From contig NZ_JACIGK010000010.1 of NCBI RefSeq assembly GCF_014197915.1, positions 1-64,000 of the forward strand: 64,000 bases of DNA, read 5' to 3'. The translations under genes were made by a program, and so were the position numbers. Every line of letters begins with the position of its first letter. Position 1 is the stretch's first letter. Positions 44,960-54,808 of the stretch are shown one piece after another. The DNA is from Roseospira visakhapatnamensis. Lineage in GTDB: Bacteria; Pseudomonadota; Alphaproteobacteria; Rhodospirillales; Rhodospirillaceae. Under the pieces are notes generated by a model. That model worked only from the letters and a program-made list of their open reading frames with translations, searched no databases and was not told the DNA's origin.

Positions 44960-45022
44960 TAGTGCACTTTCGATCCAGACAATAGAATGCGAACTGCATC
45001 TTTTGTCTGGATCAGTGCACTA
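44960..45022. repeat. Second inverted repeat next to the 25-bp palindrome
   Basis: TAGTGCACT (44960-44968) and GATCCAGACAA (44972-44982) pair with TTGTCTGGATC (45003-45013) and AGTGCACTA (45014-45022), giving a 20-bp stem interrupted by a 3-base bulge. The loop is 20 bases. The sequence is AT-richer than its surroundings. Together with the preceding palindrome it makes a compact 130-bp structure. Confidence 0.7.
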
Positions 45023-45038
45023 GCCGTCAGTCGGACTC

Positions 45039-45078
45039 ATGCCAGCGGCGGATGAGGGTGACTCATCCGCCGCGCGGC
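45039..45078. repeat. 40-bp inverted copy of the dispersed repeat
   Basis: It matches the reverse complement of 35694-35733 at 36 of 40 bases. It contains a perfect 12-bp hairpin GCGGCGGATGAG / CTCATCCGCCGC with a 5-base loop (45045-45073). Confidence 0.65.
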
Positions 45079-45163
45079 ACCGGCCCGGGAATGGCGCCCC
45101 CTCAGGCACCGCCCGGATGACGCACCGCTTGCGGGTCACCCCCGGGCGGCCTACACCCGATCC

Positions 45164-46102
45164 ATGACGGACACGCTCACGGCCATCCTTCCGGTGTTCC
45201 TGGTGATCCTGCTGGGTCATGCCCTGCGGCGGGCGCGGTTCGTGCCGGATGCCTTCTGGGTGGCGGCGGAGAAGCTGACCTACCTCATCACCTTTCCGGC
45301 CTTGCTGACCGCCAATCTGGCGCGCGCCGACATGGGCACGGTGGCCTGGGGACCGTTGATGGCCGTCCAGGGGATCGCCGTCCTGGCGGTGGCCGCCCTG
45401 ACCATGCGGCTGCGCCCCCGGCTGGGCCGAACACTGGGTCTGTCGGATCCCGGGTTCACCAGCGTCTTTCAGGGCGCGATCCGCCCCAACACCTACGTCG
45501 GCCTGGCCGTGGCCGCCGCCCTGTTCGGGCCGGCCGGCGTGACGCTGACGGCCATCTGCATCGCCGCCGTGATCCCCCTGGTCAATGCCCTGGCCGTCGC
45601 CTGCCTGGCGCGATTCGGGGATGGCCAGGGGGGCGGCCCGGGCGCCGTGCTGCGCGGCATCGTCACCAACCCGCTGATCCTGGCCTGCCTGCTGGGCCTT
45701 CTTCTGAACGCCTCCGGCCTGGGCCTGCCGCCGATCCTGGGGCCGTTCCTGGACATCCTCGGCCGCGCCGCCCTGCCCGTGGGCCTGCTGGCGGTGGGTG
45801 CCGGGCTGTCGGCGGGCGCGCTCCGCCAGGGGGCGGGCGCCGTGACCGTGGCCTCGGCCGCCAAGCTTCTCGTGCTGCCGCTGCTGGTGTGGGCGCTGTG
45901 CGCGCTGGCCGGGCTCGGGGCGATGCCGACCACGGTGGCGGTGCTGTACGCCGCCCTGCCCTGCTCGGCCTCGTCCTACGTGCTGGCGCGGCGCATGGGC
46001 GGCGACGCCCCCCTGGTGGCCGGCATCATCACCACCCAGACCATGCTGTCGGCGGCGACGATTCCGCTGCTGGCGGTGGTCCTGGGCATCGCCGCGCGGT
46101 GA
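45164..46102 (+). CDS. AEC-family transporter
   Basis: A 312-residue membrane protein with about ten predicted helices in two halves, matching the auxin efflux carrier (AEC) family. Visible are the helix-1 start ILPVFLVILLGHALRRARF, the half-helix region FQGAIRPNTYVGLA in the first half, and LPCSASSYVLARRMGGDAPL in the second. AEC members export organic acids, auxin-like or malonate-type compounds; the substrate here is not known. No strong ribosome-binding site precedes ATG 45164. Confidence 0.86.
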   Translation: MTDTLTAILPVFLVILLGHALRRARFVPDAFWVAAEKLTYLITFPALLTANLARADMGTVAWGPLMAVQGIAVLAVAALTMRLRPRLGRTLGLSDPGFTSVFQGAIRPNTYVGLAVAAALFGPAGVTLTAICIAAVIPLVNALAVACLARFGDGQGGGPGAVLRGIVTNPLILACLLGLLLNASGLGLPPILGPFLDILGRAALPVGLLAVGAGLSAGALRQGAGAVTVASAAKLLVLPLLVWALCALAGLGAMPTTVAVLYAALPCSASSYVLARRMGGDAPLVAGIITTQTMLSAATIPLLAVVLGIAAR

Positions 46103-46168
46103 CGAGCGGCGCCGGCGCCCGACACCCCCCGGCGGACCGGCCTGTCAAGGTCTTTCTTTCTCGCAACC

Positions 46169-46214
46169 CACTACATATTGTGCCGCGCACCCCCTGGCGG
46201 CACCATAAAACGGT
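46169..46214 (+). promoter_or_regulatory. NrdR box (with a weaker second box) upstream of nrdJ
   Basis: CACTACATATTGTG (46169-46182) is close to the NrdR consensus. CACCATAAAACGGT (46201-46214) is a weak second match starting 32 bases later, the three-helical-turn spacing typical of NrdR box pairs. NrdR represses ribonucleotide reductase genes when dATP is high. No cobalamin riboswitch core was found in the 311-bp gap. Confidence 0.55.
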
Positions 46215-46413
46215 TGCCAGGGTCCGGGGCGAACGCCTATCCTTTGGGCCTGTTTCCGATTGACCTACCATATCCAGTGGGACACGGCGCCTCGGCGACA
46301 TCGTTTCGAGCGCCCCGCCGTGGCCGTGCGCGCGGCACGCCGCGCCCGCCCCACCGAGGCCAATCCAGCCCCGCGACCATCACGGACCAGCGACTCAGGG
46401 AGAGCGGCACGCC

Positions 46414-49400
46414 ATGCGCATCGACCGGCACTACACCACCGAGGGCCAGGACCCCTACGCCGACATTGCCTTCCGCCGCACGGCGAGCGAGATCCGCAAT
46501 CCGGACGGCTCGCTGGTGTTCCGCCAGGAGGACATCGAGGTGCCGGCCGCCTGGTCGCAGGTGGCCTGCGACGTGCTGGCCCAGAAGTATTTCCGCCGGG
46601 CCGGCGTGCCGGTCGCGCTCAAGCCCGTGCGCGAGGACGACGTGCCCGACTGGCTGTGGCGCCACGAGGCCGATCCCGAGGCCCTGGCCGCCCTGCCCGA
46701 GGACGCCCGCATCCTTGGTGAGACCAGCGCGCGGCAGGTGTTCGACCGGCTGGCCGGCACCTGGACCTACTGGGGGTGGAAGGCCGGCACCTTCGACTCC
46801 GATGCCGACGCCCGCGCCTACTACGACGAAATGCGCCACATGCTGTGCACCCAGATGGGCGCCCCCAACAGCCCGCAGTGGTTCAACACCGGCCTGCACT
46901 GGGCCTATGGCATCGACGGACCGTCCCAGGGCCACTACTACGTGGACTACCGCACGGGCGAACTGGTGGCCTCGCAGACCGCCTACGAGCACCCGCAGCC
47001 CCACGCCTGCTTCATCCAGTCGGTGTCCGACGACCTGGTCAACGACGGCGGCATCATGGACCTGTGGACCCGCGAGGCGCGGCTGTTCAAGTACGGGTCG
47101 GGCACCGGCACCAACTTCTCGTCGCTGCGCGGCGAGGGCGAGCCACTCTCCGGCGGCGGCCGCTCCTCGGGCCTGATGAGCTTCCTGAAAATCGGCGACC
47201 GCGCCGCCGGCGCCATCAAGTCGGGCGGCACCACCCGGCGTGCCGCCAAGATGGTGATCTGCGACGTGGACCACCCGGATATCGAGACCTTCATCGACTG
47301 GAAGGTGAAGGAGGAACAGAAGGTGGCCGCGCTGGTCACCGGCTCGAAGACGCTGGCCCTGCATGTCAATGCCGTGCTGACGGCCTGCCGCCAGTGGGAC
47401 GGCGCCGCCGACGGAAACGACACCACGGGGGGGCGCTTCGATCCCAAGGTCAACAAGGGCCTCAAGAAGGCCATCCTGGCCGCCCGCAAGGCCCTGGTGC
47501 CCGAAAACAGCATCCAGCGCGCCCTCCAGGTGGCCCGCCAGGGCTACGCGGCCATCGAGTTCGAGACCTATGACACGGACTGGGATTCGGCCGCCTATCA
47601 CACCGTCTCGGGGCAGAACTCCAACAACACGGTGCGGGTCACCGACACCTTCCTGAAGGCCGTCGAGCAGGACGCCGACTGGGACCTGATCCGGCGCACC
47701 GACGGCAAGCCCGCCCGGACGCTGAAGGCCCGCGCCCTGTGGGAGCGCATCTGCGAGGCCGCCTGGTCCTGCGCCGATCCCGGCCTGCAGTTCGACACCA
47801 CCATCAACGAGTGGCACACCTGCCCGGCGGGGGGCCGCATCAACGCCTCCAACCCGTGCTCCGAATACATGTTCCTGGACGACACGGCCTGCAACCTGGC
47901 GTCCCTGAACCTGATCGCCTTCGCCGATACCACCGGCGTCTTCGATGCCCGGGGCTTCCGGCATGCCGTGCGCCTGTGGACCATCGCGCTGGAAACCGCC
48001 GTGCTGATGGCGCAGTTCCCGTCGCGGAAAATCGCCGAGCGCTCCTTCCAGTACCGCACCCTCGGCCTGGGCTACGCCAACATCGGCGGCCTGCTGATGG
48101 CCTGCGGCCTGTCCTATGACAGCGACCAGGGCCGCGCCCTCTGCGGCGCCATCAGCGCCTTGATGACCGGCGTGGCCTATGCCACCTCCGCCGAGATGGC
48201 CGAGGAGATGGGCCCCTTCCCCAAGCATGCCGAGAACGCCGGGTCCATGCTTCGCGTGATCCGCAACCATCGTCGCGCGGCGCGGGGCGAGACCACCGGC
48301 TACGAGGGCCTGTCCACCGCCCCGGTGCCGCTGGACCATGCCGCCTGTCCGCAACCGGCGCTGATCGACGCCGCCGTGGCCGCCTGGGACCAGGCGCTGT
48401 CGGTGGGCGAGGCGCATGGCTTCCGCAATGCCCAGGTCTCGGTGATCGCGCCGACCGGCACCATCGGCCTGGTCATGGACTGCGACACCACCGGCATCGA
48501 GCCCGACTTCGCCCTGGTCAAGCACAAGAAGCTGGCCGGCGGCGGCTACTTCAAGATCATCAACCGCATGGTGCCGCGCGGCCTGCGGGCGCTGGGCTAT
48601 GACGAGGCCGCCATCGAGCGCATCACCCGGCACGCGGTGGGTCACGGCACCCTGGCCGGCGCGCCCGCCGGCGACGGCGCCCTGACGGTCGAGGCGCTGC
48701 GCGCCAAGGGCTTCACGGACGAGGCCCTGAACCGTGTCGAGACCGCCCTGGGCAGCGCCTTCGACATCCGCTACGTCTTCAACAAGTGGACCCTGGGCGA
48801 GGACATCTGTGTCGGGACCCTGGGGATGGATCCGGCGCGCCTGGACGATCCCGGATTCGACCTGCTGGCCGCGCTGGGCTTCTCCCGGGCCGCCATCGAC
48901 GCCGCCAACGTCCACGTCTGCGGCGCCATGACCGTGGAGGGCGCGCCCGGCCTGAAGCCCGAGCATCTGCCGGTGTTCGACTGCGCCAACGCCTGCGGCC
49001 GCCTGGGCACCCGCGCGCTGTCCATGGACGCGCACATCACGATGATGGCCGCCGCGCAGCCGTTCATCTCCGGCGCCATCTCCAAGACCATCAACATGCC
49101 CAACGAGGCCACGGTGGCCGACTGCGATCGGGCTTACCGCACCTCCTGGGCGCTGGGCCTGAAGGCCAACGCGCTCTACCGGGACGGCTCCAAGCTGTCG
49201 CAGCCGCTCAATGCCCAGGTCCTGGAGGAGGACGACGACCAGGACGCCGTCGAGGAGAGCGTCGCCGAGCGGGTGATCGACTCGCCCCAGGCGCAGCGCG
49301 CCGCCGTGGTGGCCGAACGGGTCATCGAGCGGGTGGTGCACCGCACCCAGCGCCATCGCATGCCCGACCGCCGCAAGGGCTATACCCAGAAGGCGGTGAT

Positions 49401-50160
49401 CGGCGGCCACAAGGTCTACCTGCGCACCGGCGAATACGAGGACGGCAAGCTGGGCGAGATCTTCATCGACATGCACAAGGAGGGCGCCGCCTTCCGCTCG
49501 TTGATGAACAACTTCGCCATCGCCATTTCCATCGGCCTGCAATACGGCGTGCCGCTGGAGGAGTTCGTCGAGGCGTTCACCTTCACCCGCTTCGAGCCCC
49601 AGGGCATCGTCGAGGGCAACGGCGCCATCAAGATGGCCACCTCCATCCTGGACTACATCTTCCGCGAGGTGGCCATCTCCTACCTGGGCCGCAACGACCT
49701 GGCCCACGTGGTGCCCGACGACCTGCGCAGTGACACGCTGGGCAACGGCAACCAGGAAGGCGACTTCGCCGAGGACTGGGAGGACGAGGAACTGCCCCGC
49801 TCCGTCTCCGCCGGCTACGTGCGCTCCAACCTCTACGTCCTGCACGGGCATCGTGGGACGCATCACGGGGTGCACCAGGGCGGGGCGGGCGCCATCGAGG
49901 CGCGCGCCGTGGGCTCGGACCTCGCCGTGACCACGGGCGGCGCGGTGACCGTGAGCACCACCGAAACCACCGCCGTGGCCATGGCCGTGGGCGGCGGGTC
50001 CGGTGGGGACGCGGGGGGCGCCACCATGGCCCGCATCCGCGAGGCGCGCATGAAGGGCTACGAGGGCGATTCCTGCGGCGAGTGCGGCAACTTCACCCTG
50101 GTCCGCAACGGCACCTGCCTCAAGTGCGACACCTGCGGGGCGACCAGCGGCTGTTCGTGA
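46414..50160 (+). CDS. nrdJ: Adenosylcobalamin-dependent ribonucleotide reductase (class II)
   Basis: A 1248-residue enzyme that reduces ribonucleotides using an adenosylcobalamin radical, with or without oxygen. Active-site segments include [21 protein letters not shown]-type sequence near residue 485, [11 protein letters not shown] near 405 and [20 protein letters not shown] near 685. The C-terminal part has the TSCPD-like domain ([20 protein letters not shown]) and a Cys-rich zinc end (CGECGNF, then CLKCDTCG) that delivers electrons. Full length for the alphaproteobacterial form. It needs B12, linking it to cobQ in the window. Confidence 0.96.
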   Translation: MRIDRHYTTEGQDPYADIAFRRTASEIRNPDGSLVFRQEDIEVPAAWSQVACDVLAQKYFRRAGVPVALKPVREDDVPDWLWRHEADPEALAALPEDARILGETSARQVFDRLAGTWTYWGWKAGTFDSDADARAYYDEMRHMLCTQMGAPNSPQWFNTGLHWAYGIDGPSQGHYYVDYRTGELVASQTAYEHPQPHACFIQSVSDDLVNDGGIMDLWTREARLFKYGSGTGTNFSSLRGEGEPLSGGGRSSGLMSFLKIGDRAAGAIKSGGTTRRAAKMVICDVDHPDIETFIDWKVKEEQKVAALVTGSKTLALHVNAVLTACRQWDGAADGNDTTGGRFDPKVNKGLKKAILAARKALVPENSIQRALQVARQGYAAIEFETYDTDWDSAAYHTVSGQNSNNTVRVTDTFLKAVEQDADWDLIRRTDGKPARTLKARALWERICEAAWSCADPGLQFDTTINEWHTCPAGGRINASNPCSEYMFLDDTACNLASLNLIAFADTTGVFDARGFRHAVRLWTIALETAVLMAQFPSRKIAERSFQYRTLGLGYANIGGLLMACGLSYDSDQGRALCGAISALMTGVAYATSAEMAEEMGPFPKHAENAGSMLRVIRNHRRAARGETTGYEGLSTAPVPLDHAACPQPALIDAAVAAWDQALSVGEAHGFRNAQVSVIAPTGTIGLVMDCDTTGIEPDFALVKHKKLAGGGYFKIINRMVPRGLRALGYDEAAIERITRHAVGHGTLAGAPAGDGALTVEALRAKGFTDEALNRVETALGSAFDIRYVFNKWTLGEDICVGTLGMDPARLDDPGFDLLAALGFSRAAIDAANVHVCGAMTVEGAPGLKPEHLPVFDCANACGRLGTRALSMDAHITMMAAAQPFISGAISKTINMPNEATVADCDRAYRTSWALGLKANALYRDGSKLSQPLNAQVLEEDDDQDAVEESVAERVIDSPQAQRAAVVAERVIERVVHRTQRHRMPDRRKGYTQKAVIGGHKVYLRTGEYEDGKLGEIFIDMHKEGAAFRSLMNNFAIAISIGLQYGVPLEEFVEAFTFTRFEPQGIVEGNGAIKMATSILDYIFREVAISYLGRNDLAHVVPDDLRSDTLGNGNQEGDFAEDWEDEELPRSVSAGYVRSNLYVLHGHRGTHHGVHQGGAGAIEARAVGSDLAVTTGGAVTVSTTETTAVAMAVGGGSGGDAGGATMARIREARMKGYEGDSCGECGNFTLVRNGTCLKCDTCGATSGCS

Positions 50161-50170
50161 GGGCCCGGAA

Positions 50171-50206
50171 CCGGGGCCGAGGCGCGGGATCGCGTCCCGG
50201 CCCCGG
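50171..50206. terminator. Strong convergent hairpin after nrdJ
   Basis: CCGGGGCCG (50171-50179) pairs with CGGCCCCGG (50198-50206). An inner GGCGCG/CGCG-T-CC stem extends it. It fills the 57-bp gap between the convergent nrdJ and oxidoreductase genes. No T-run. Confidence 0.6.
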
Positions 50207-50217
50207 GCGGGGGACCG

Positions 50218-51402
50218 TCACGGACCGGGCGGCAAGGGGCGTGGATCGCTGGTGATCCTGCGCACCTGCGGCCGTCCGGGGGTGTCCTGAAGGGCCAGGG
50301 TGACCTCGGTCACGTGGACGGCCAGATCGCGCATCGGCCCCATGGGCGCGCCGGATCGCAAGGCGTGGGCCAGCGCCGCGACGCCCCGTCCGAAGTCCAT
50401 GCGATGCCCGCTTCCCCGCAGGCGGCCGACGCCCAGGCGGCCGATGGCCGTCACCCGCTGCCCCAGCATGGCACCGGGCGCCCAGCGCGACAGCACCCGT
50501 TGCTCGACCTTGCGGCGCAGGCGCTGACCGAAGGCGGCGCCGGTGCGGGTCAGGCGCACCGGGCTGTCGTACTCCCACACGTCGCTGACGCTCAGCACCC
50601 CGTGTTCGCCCACCACCCGCAGCGACCGGTTCATGGGCGCCAGGATGCTACAGCTCAGGCGGGCCATGATGCCCTCGTCGAACTCCAGCACCCCGAAGGA
50701 CAGATCCGGCCCCTGGGGTTCGCCAGACAGCCCGGGCGTCTTGTCCGGCAGGCGCAGCCCGGCCAGCGCCGTGACCCGGCGCACCGGCCCGAACAGGGTG
50801 ACCAGCGGCGCGATCTGGTAGCCGGCGTGCTCCATGACGCAGCCGCAGGCGAACTCGTCGCGGGCGGGCCAGGGCGCCCCGGAGGCGCTCCGCCAGGTCT
50901 CGTAGCGCAGGCCCGGGATCATGCCGTCGTCCATCTCGGCATGGGCCAGCAGCGGGCGGCCGATGCGCTGGGCGCGGAGCGCGGCGGTCAGGGCATGCAC
51001 GGCCTCGCTCAGGTGATTGCAGGGCGCGGCGGCCAGGCCCAGGCCGGCCTTGCGGGCCTGCTCGGCGAGGGCGCGGGCACCGTCCAGCGATGTGTCAAGG
51101 GGCTTTTCGGAGTAGACGGCCTTGCCGGCCTCCAGCGCGGCGCGGGTCACCTCCGCGTGGCTCGCCGGGTTGGTCAGGTTGACGACGATCTCCACGTCCG
51201 GGTCGGCCAGCAGGGCGGCGCGGTCCGGATAGGCATGGACGCCATGATGAAGCGCGAAGGTCTCCAGCCGCGCCGGATCCCGATCATACACCCCGGTCAG
51301 GCACAGCCCCCGTTGGGCCGGCAGCGTCTGCAGGTACAGGTCGGCGACGAAGCCGCAGCCGATGAAGGCGATGCCCGTGGACTTGGGCTTGGGATGCGTC
51401 AT
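50218..51402 (-). CDS. Gfo/Idh/MocA-family oxidoreductase
   Basis: A 394-residue NAD(P)-dependent oxidoreductase. The N-terminal Rossmann fold begins GIAFIGCGFVADLYLQ, and the catalytic Lys is in the conserved EKPLD segment. The C-terminal domain includes MEHAGYQIAPLVTLFGPVRR. Such enzymes oxidise or reduce sugars, often nucleotide sugars in polysaccharide synthesis. Its ATG overlaps the stop of the upstream glycosyltransferase by 4 bases, so they form an operon with the epimerase. GGAAGGA supports ATG 51402. Confidence 0.88.
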   Translation of the reverse strand: MTHPKPKSTGIAFIGCGFVADLYLQTLPAQRGLCLTGVYDRDPARLETFALHHGVHAYPDRAALLADPDVEIVVNLTNPASHAEVTRAALEAGKAVYSEKPLDTSLDGARALAEQARKAGLGLAAAPCNHLSEAVHALTAALRAQRIGRPLLAHAEMDDGMIPGLRYETWRSASGAPWPARDEFACGCVMEHAGYQIAPLVTLFGPVRRVTALAGLRLPDKTPGLSGEPQGPDLSFGVLEFDEGIMARLSCSILAPMNRSLRVVGEHGVLSVSDVWEYDSPVRLTRTGAAFGQRLRRKVEQRVLSRWAPGAMLGQRVTAIGRLGVGRLRGSGHRMDFGRGVAALAHALRSGAPMGPMRDLAVHVTEVTLALQDTPGRPQVRRITSDPRPLPPGP

Positions 51403-52505
51403 GGCGTGGTCCTTCCGCTGGCCGGAGCGGTGGCGTGCGCGGGGCGGCGCTCCATCTGGTACACGCCGACCTTGCGCCGCCAGGCCAGCTTGCCCAGGCC
51501 CAGCACCAGGCTGACCAGAACCCGACGGCGGCGTGGACGCGACAGGACCGGAGTCAGCGGCAGCAGAAGAGAATACACCATAACCTGCACCACGGCCCGA
51601 CTCGCGATTTTCGCGAACCGCCGGCGTGGGCGCGGGTCGTTCTTGACCGCTGCCGTGGTGAAGCCCTGGGCCCCGGCAAACGCCCGCAGAAGCTGATAGC
51701 GCAGCCCCAGACGCGCAGCTGGGACACGGCCGCGCACCAACGCCTCGGCACACCAGGCGACGCGCCGCCCGCGCCGTTCCAGGCGCATGAGCAGGTCCAG
51801 GTCCTCGCCGCCGCAGCCCCCGAAGGCGGGATCGAAGGGCGCGGGATCGGTGAGCGTGGTGGCCACGCGCCACAGCGTGTTCTCGGTCCCGATGACGATG
51901 CTCTGCGTCCGCGCCGGGCCGTCGATGGTGATCGGCGTGCCGCTGGGCGCCTCCATGTCGCGGCGGCACCACCAGCAGGTCTCGGCATCCGCCCTGGTGA
52001 TCCCCTCGGTCTCGTCCAGCCCGACAAACACCGGGTGCACAGGCCCGGCCACCACGTCCGCGCCACTGGCGGCCAGGGTGTCCACCAGGGCGTCCAGCCA
52101 GCCGGGGTCCGGGTCCAGGTCGTCGTCGAGGAAAGCCACCAGGGGCGCGCGCGCCGCCGCCACGCCGGTGTTGCGGGCGACCGAGATGTTGGGCGGCGCC
52201 GCCGGCACCACCCGCAGCGGCACGCCCCGCGCCCGCGCCCGATCCCTCGTGGTCCCGTCCCTCGTGATCCCAGCGAGCGTCGACCGGGCATAGCCCTCGG
52301 GGCTGTTGTCGGCGACGACGATCTCATACGGCAGGTCGCGCCGGGTGGCGTTCTCCAGGCAGCCCCGCACGGTGACCACCAGCAGGTCCGGCCGGTTGTA
52401 GGTGCACACCACCACCGTCACGGCCGGCGCCGTGGTCACGGCGGCGGTGGTTTCGGGGGTGGTTTCGGGGGTGGTTTCGGGGATGGTCGCGCCCGGGGCG
52501 ATCAT
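51399..52505 (-). CDS. Glycosyltransferase family 2
   Basis: A 368-residue GT-A glycosyltransferase. It has VTVVVCTYNRPDLL (nucleotide-binding start), EIVVADNSPEG, a DDDLDPDPGW metal-binding DxD-type motif and GCGGEDLDLLMRLERRG (acceptor/catalytic region). The N-terminus carries a short PETT tandem repeat of three units encoded by a 12-base repeat. It overlaps both neighbours by 4 bases, so expression is tightly coupled. Probably adds a sugar to a surface glycan. Confidence 0.88.
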   Translation of the reverse strand: MIAPGATIPETTPETTPETTAAVTTAPAVTVVVCTYNRPDLLVVTVRGCLENATRRDLPYEIVVADNSPEGYARSTLAGITRDGTTRDRARARGVPLRVVPAAPPNISVARNTGVAAARAPLVAFLDDDLDPDPGWLDALVDTLAASGADVVAGPVHPVFVGLDETEGITRADAETCWWCRRDMEAPSGTPITIDGPARTQSIVIGTENTLWRVATTLTDPAPFDPAFGGCGGEDLDLLMRLERRGRRVAWCAEALVRGRVPAARLGLRYQLLRAFAGAQGFTTAAVKNDPRPRRRFAKIASRAVVQVMVYSLLLPLTPVLSRPRRRRVLVSLVLGLGKLAWRRKVGVYQMERRPAHATAPASGRTTP

Positions 52506-53503
52506 GGGCGTGTCTCCGGCGGCGTAACGACGACGGCGCGAGCCAGGCCGTCCTCCAGCAAGACCCGGGGCCGCCAGTCCAGGCGGGCCTCGGCCCGGTC
52601 GGTGGGGTAGTCGGCCTTGAGCGCGAACAGGCGGAGTTCGCTGGCGGCGGGCGCGGCATCCAGGATCGGCCGCAGCCAGGGACGCAGCGGCGGCAGCAGC
52701 CGCGCCAACACCTTCGCCGGCAACGCCGCGCGCATGCGGCGGCGCACGGTGGCCGGGTCCAGGGACGGCAGCGGCGGTGCCCCCAGATGCGCCGCCAGCC
52801 GCGTGAAGTAGGCATTCCAGGTCAGGCGCTCCGGCCCATTGACGAACAGCGCCTCGCCATGGGGCCGGCCCGCGTCCAGCGCGGCGGCGGCGGCGGCGGC
52901 CACGTCTTCCACGTGTACGGGATGGCAGGTGCCCTCGCCCAGCGGGCCGAACGTCCCCCAGCGGCCCGAGCGGATGCGCCGGGCCATGCCGTCGATCCAG
53001 AGGGCACTGCCCGGGCCGTAGACGATGGTGGGCCGCAGCAGCGTGACGGCGGGCGCGCCGGCCTCCCGGCCCAGGGCGATGAACACGCGCTCGGCCTCGG
53101 CCTTGGCGCCGGCGTAGTCTCGGCGGCCGGTGACCAGCGGGGCGTCCTCGGTCAGGCGGCCTTCGGCCTCGCCGTGCACGGCGATGGAACTGATGGCGAC
53201 GACGCGGCGCACACCGGCGCGCCGCGCCTGCTCCATGAGGACGCGGGCGCCGCCCACCGTCGTCGTCCAGTCACCGACGGCGCAGTGGACCACGGCGTCG
53301 CAGCCGTCCAGGGCCGCCCGAATCGACGCCGGATCCCGCACATCGGCCCGCGTCACCGCCACGCCGGGCTCGTCGTCCCGGAACGGCGCGTCGTCGGGCC
53401 GCCGCACGCCGGCCCGCACCCGGGTGCCTTGACGCGCCGCCAGGGTTCGCGTGACGTGGCGGCCCAGGAAGCCGGCCGCGCCCGTGACCAGGAAGGTGGG
53501 CAT
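52502..53503 (-). CDS. NAD-dependent epimerase/dehydratase (extended SDR)
   Basis: A 333-residue extended short-chain dehydrogenase. The Gly motif TGAAGFLGRHVTR binds NAD. The active-site Tyr-x3-Lys is in RRDYAGAKAEAERV, and LRPTIVYGPGSALW is the typical following segment. It is the first gene of an overlapping trio with the glycosyltransferase and oxidoreductase. ATG 53503 begins directly at the Rossmann strand. Likely a nucleotide-sugar epimerase or dehydratase; the substrate is unknown. Confidence 0.88.
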   Translation of the reverse strand: MPTFLVTGAAGFLGRHVTRTLAARQGTRVRAGVRRPDDAPFRDDEPGVAVTRADVRDPASIRAALDGCDAVVHCAVGDWTTTVGGARVLMEQARRAGVRRVVAISSIAVHGEAEGRLTEDAPLVTGRRDYAGAKAEAERVFIALGREAGAPAVTLLRPTIVYGPGSALWIDGMARRIRSGRWGTFGPLGEGTCHPVHVEDVAAAAAAALDAGRPHGEALFVNGPERLTWNAYFTRLAAHLGAPPLPSLDPATVRRRMRAALPAKVLARLLPPLRPWLRPILDAAPAASELRLFALKADYPTDRAEARLDWRPRVLLEDGLARAVVVTPPETRP

Positions 53504-53573
53504 CCGTCGTCCTTCGTGTCGCGGCCACGGGGGCCGGGTCGGCGGCGGGCGGGCGCCGGACGGCCGCGCGCGA

Positions 53574-54545
53574 TCAGCGATCGGCGTCGGGCACGCTCCG
53601 CATCCGGCGGACCTTGCGTTCCACCCGATCAAGGATGGCATTGCGGCGCCCCAGCGGCATCCCGGTGCGCGATTGCAGGGTCACCCCCAGGTGGCGGTCG
53701 TCGAGGTCGTCGATGAAGCGGTCGACCTCATCATCCTTCATCAGGTCATAGTCCCAGGTTGTCAAATAAAGGTGGTCGGGCGTCGGCACCTGAGCCTCGG
53801 GGTGGTCGGCCCTGAAGGCCTCCACGAAGACGCCGTACAGGTGGTATTCGCTGATCTGCGGGTAGCGGGCCAGGGCCAGCCACCAGGGCAGGCCCGTGGC
53901 CTCGGTGATGCGCTCCAGCATCGCCAGCGCGAAGGGCCGGTGCCAGGAAATGAAGTCGCCGATGAAGTTGTCGCCATTGTAGGGCTCGGGCGGCAGCCCC
54001 AGAAGCCGCCGCGCGCTTTCGTCCCACGAGCGATGGCTGGGGAAGTGGCCGCAGACGTCACGCTCCGCCATCAGCCGCAGGCGCCCGTCGATCAGGAAGG
54101 TCTCCCGCGTCATGGGCTTGACCAGCATGGTGTCGGAGTCCGCGTAGACCAGGATGTCCGCCCGGGTGTGCAACGCCGCGCCGATCTTGAGAATCTGTTG
54201 AAGGATCCAGCCCCGGATCGGCCAGGTCCGGGCGGACACCCAGATCTCCCGCCGGGACGGCAGCGGGTTGAGCCAGGACGGCACGCGGCGGAACTGATGG
54301 TCCAACGCGTCCTCCGTCAGCACCAGCCGGGCGCGGTCGCTGAGCAAGGGGCGAATCGTTTCCGCGTCGGCCCGGCCGGTGAACACCAAGTGTTCGACGT
54401 CCGGTCCGGCATAGGTCTGCACACTGTCGCTGAGACGCCGGAACAGCTCGCGCTCCGGCCGGTAGGTGGGGGTCACCAGGCATACCTTGGGATCGGCCCC
54501 GCGCGAATCCGCCGGATCGGGACGGTCGTGGTCGTGGCGTGGCAT
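53574..54545 (-). CDS. DUF6492 family (glycosyltransferase-like) protein
   Basis: A 323-residue protein starting KVCLVTPTYRPERELFRRL, with ADILVYADSDTMLVKP (a DSD resembling the metal-binding motif of GT-A enzymes) and EPYNGDNFIGDFISWHRP. These fit DUF6492, a family met in polysaccharide clusters. A glycosyltransferase role is inferred from the fold-like motifs and context. ATG 54545 follows GAGAGGGA. It lies 70 bp upstream of the epimerase trio. Confidence 0.75.
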   Translation of the reverse strand: MPRHDHDRPDPADSRGADPKVCLVTPTYRPERELFRRLSDSVQTYAGPDVEHLVFTGRADAETIRPLLSDRARLVLTEDALDHQFRRVPSWLNPLPSRREIWVSARTWPIRGWILQQILKIGAALHTRADILVYADSDTMLVKPMTRETFLIDGRLRLMAERDVCGHFPSHRSWDESARRLLGLPPEPYNGDNFIGDFISWHRPFALAMLERITEATGLPWWLALARYPQISEYHLYGVFVEAFRADHPEAQVPTPDHLYLTTWDYDLMKDDEVDRFIDDLDDRHLGVTLQSRTGMPLGRRNAILDRVERKVRRMRSVPDADR

Positions 54546-54808
54546 GAAGTCCCTCTCGTGGCGGCATGACCGGCGGGGCACCGGGCGCGACGGCCGCCGG
54601 ATCACCGCGCCGGCCGGGATCCGAGCCAGACCCCGCGCGGACGACCCTCATACTGCCCCGCCGTTCCGGGACGGGAAAGCCCCAAATCCTGGCGATTCAG
54701 GCGGTTCTCACGATCGGACGGCCGCCGACGATCGCAACCCGGTCGCCGGCGGCGCCGAGCAGTCATTGCGAGGTCTTCCAAGGCGAGGCCTTGCGGCCGC
54801 CCATGCGG

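Noticed and set aside
46103-46413. Cobalamin riboswitch ahead of nrdJ
   Set aside because: No B12-box core; an NrdR box explains the conserved-looking AT-rich spot better.
46237-49875. Open frame of about 1200 codons antisense to nrdJ
   Set aside because: Same reason: nrdJ is unambiguous on the plus strand and the antisense translation has no recognisable domain.
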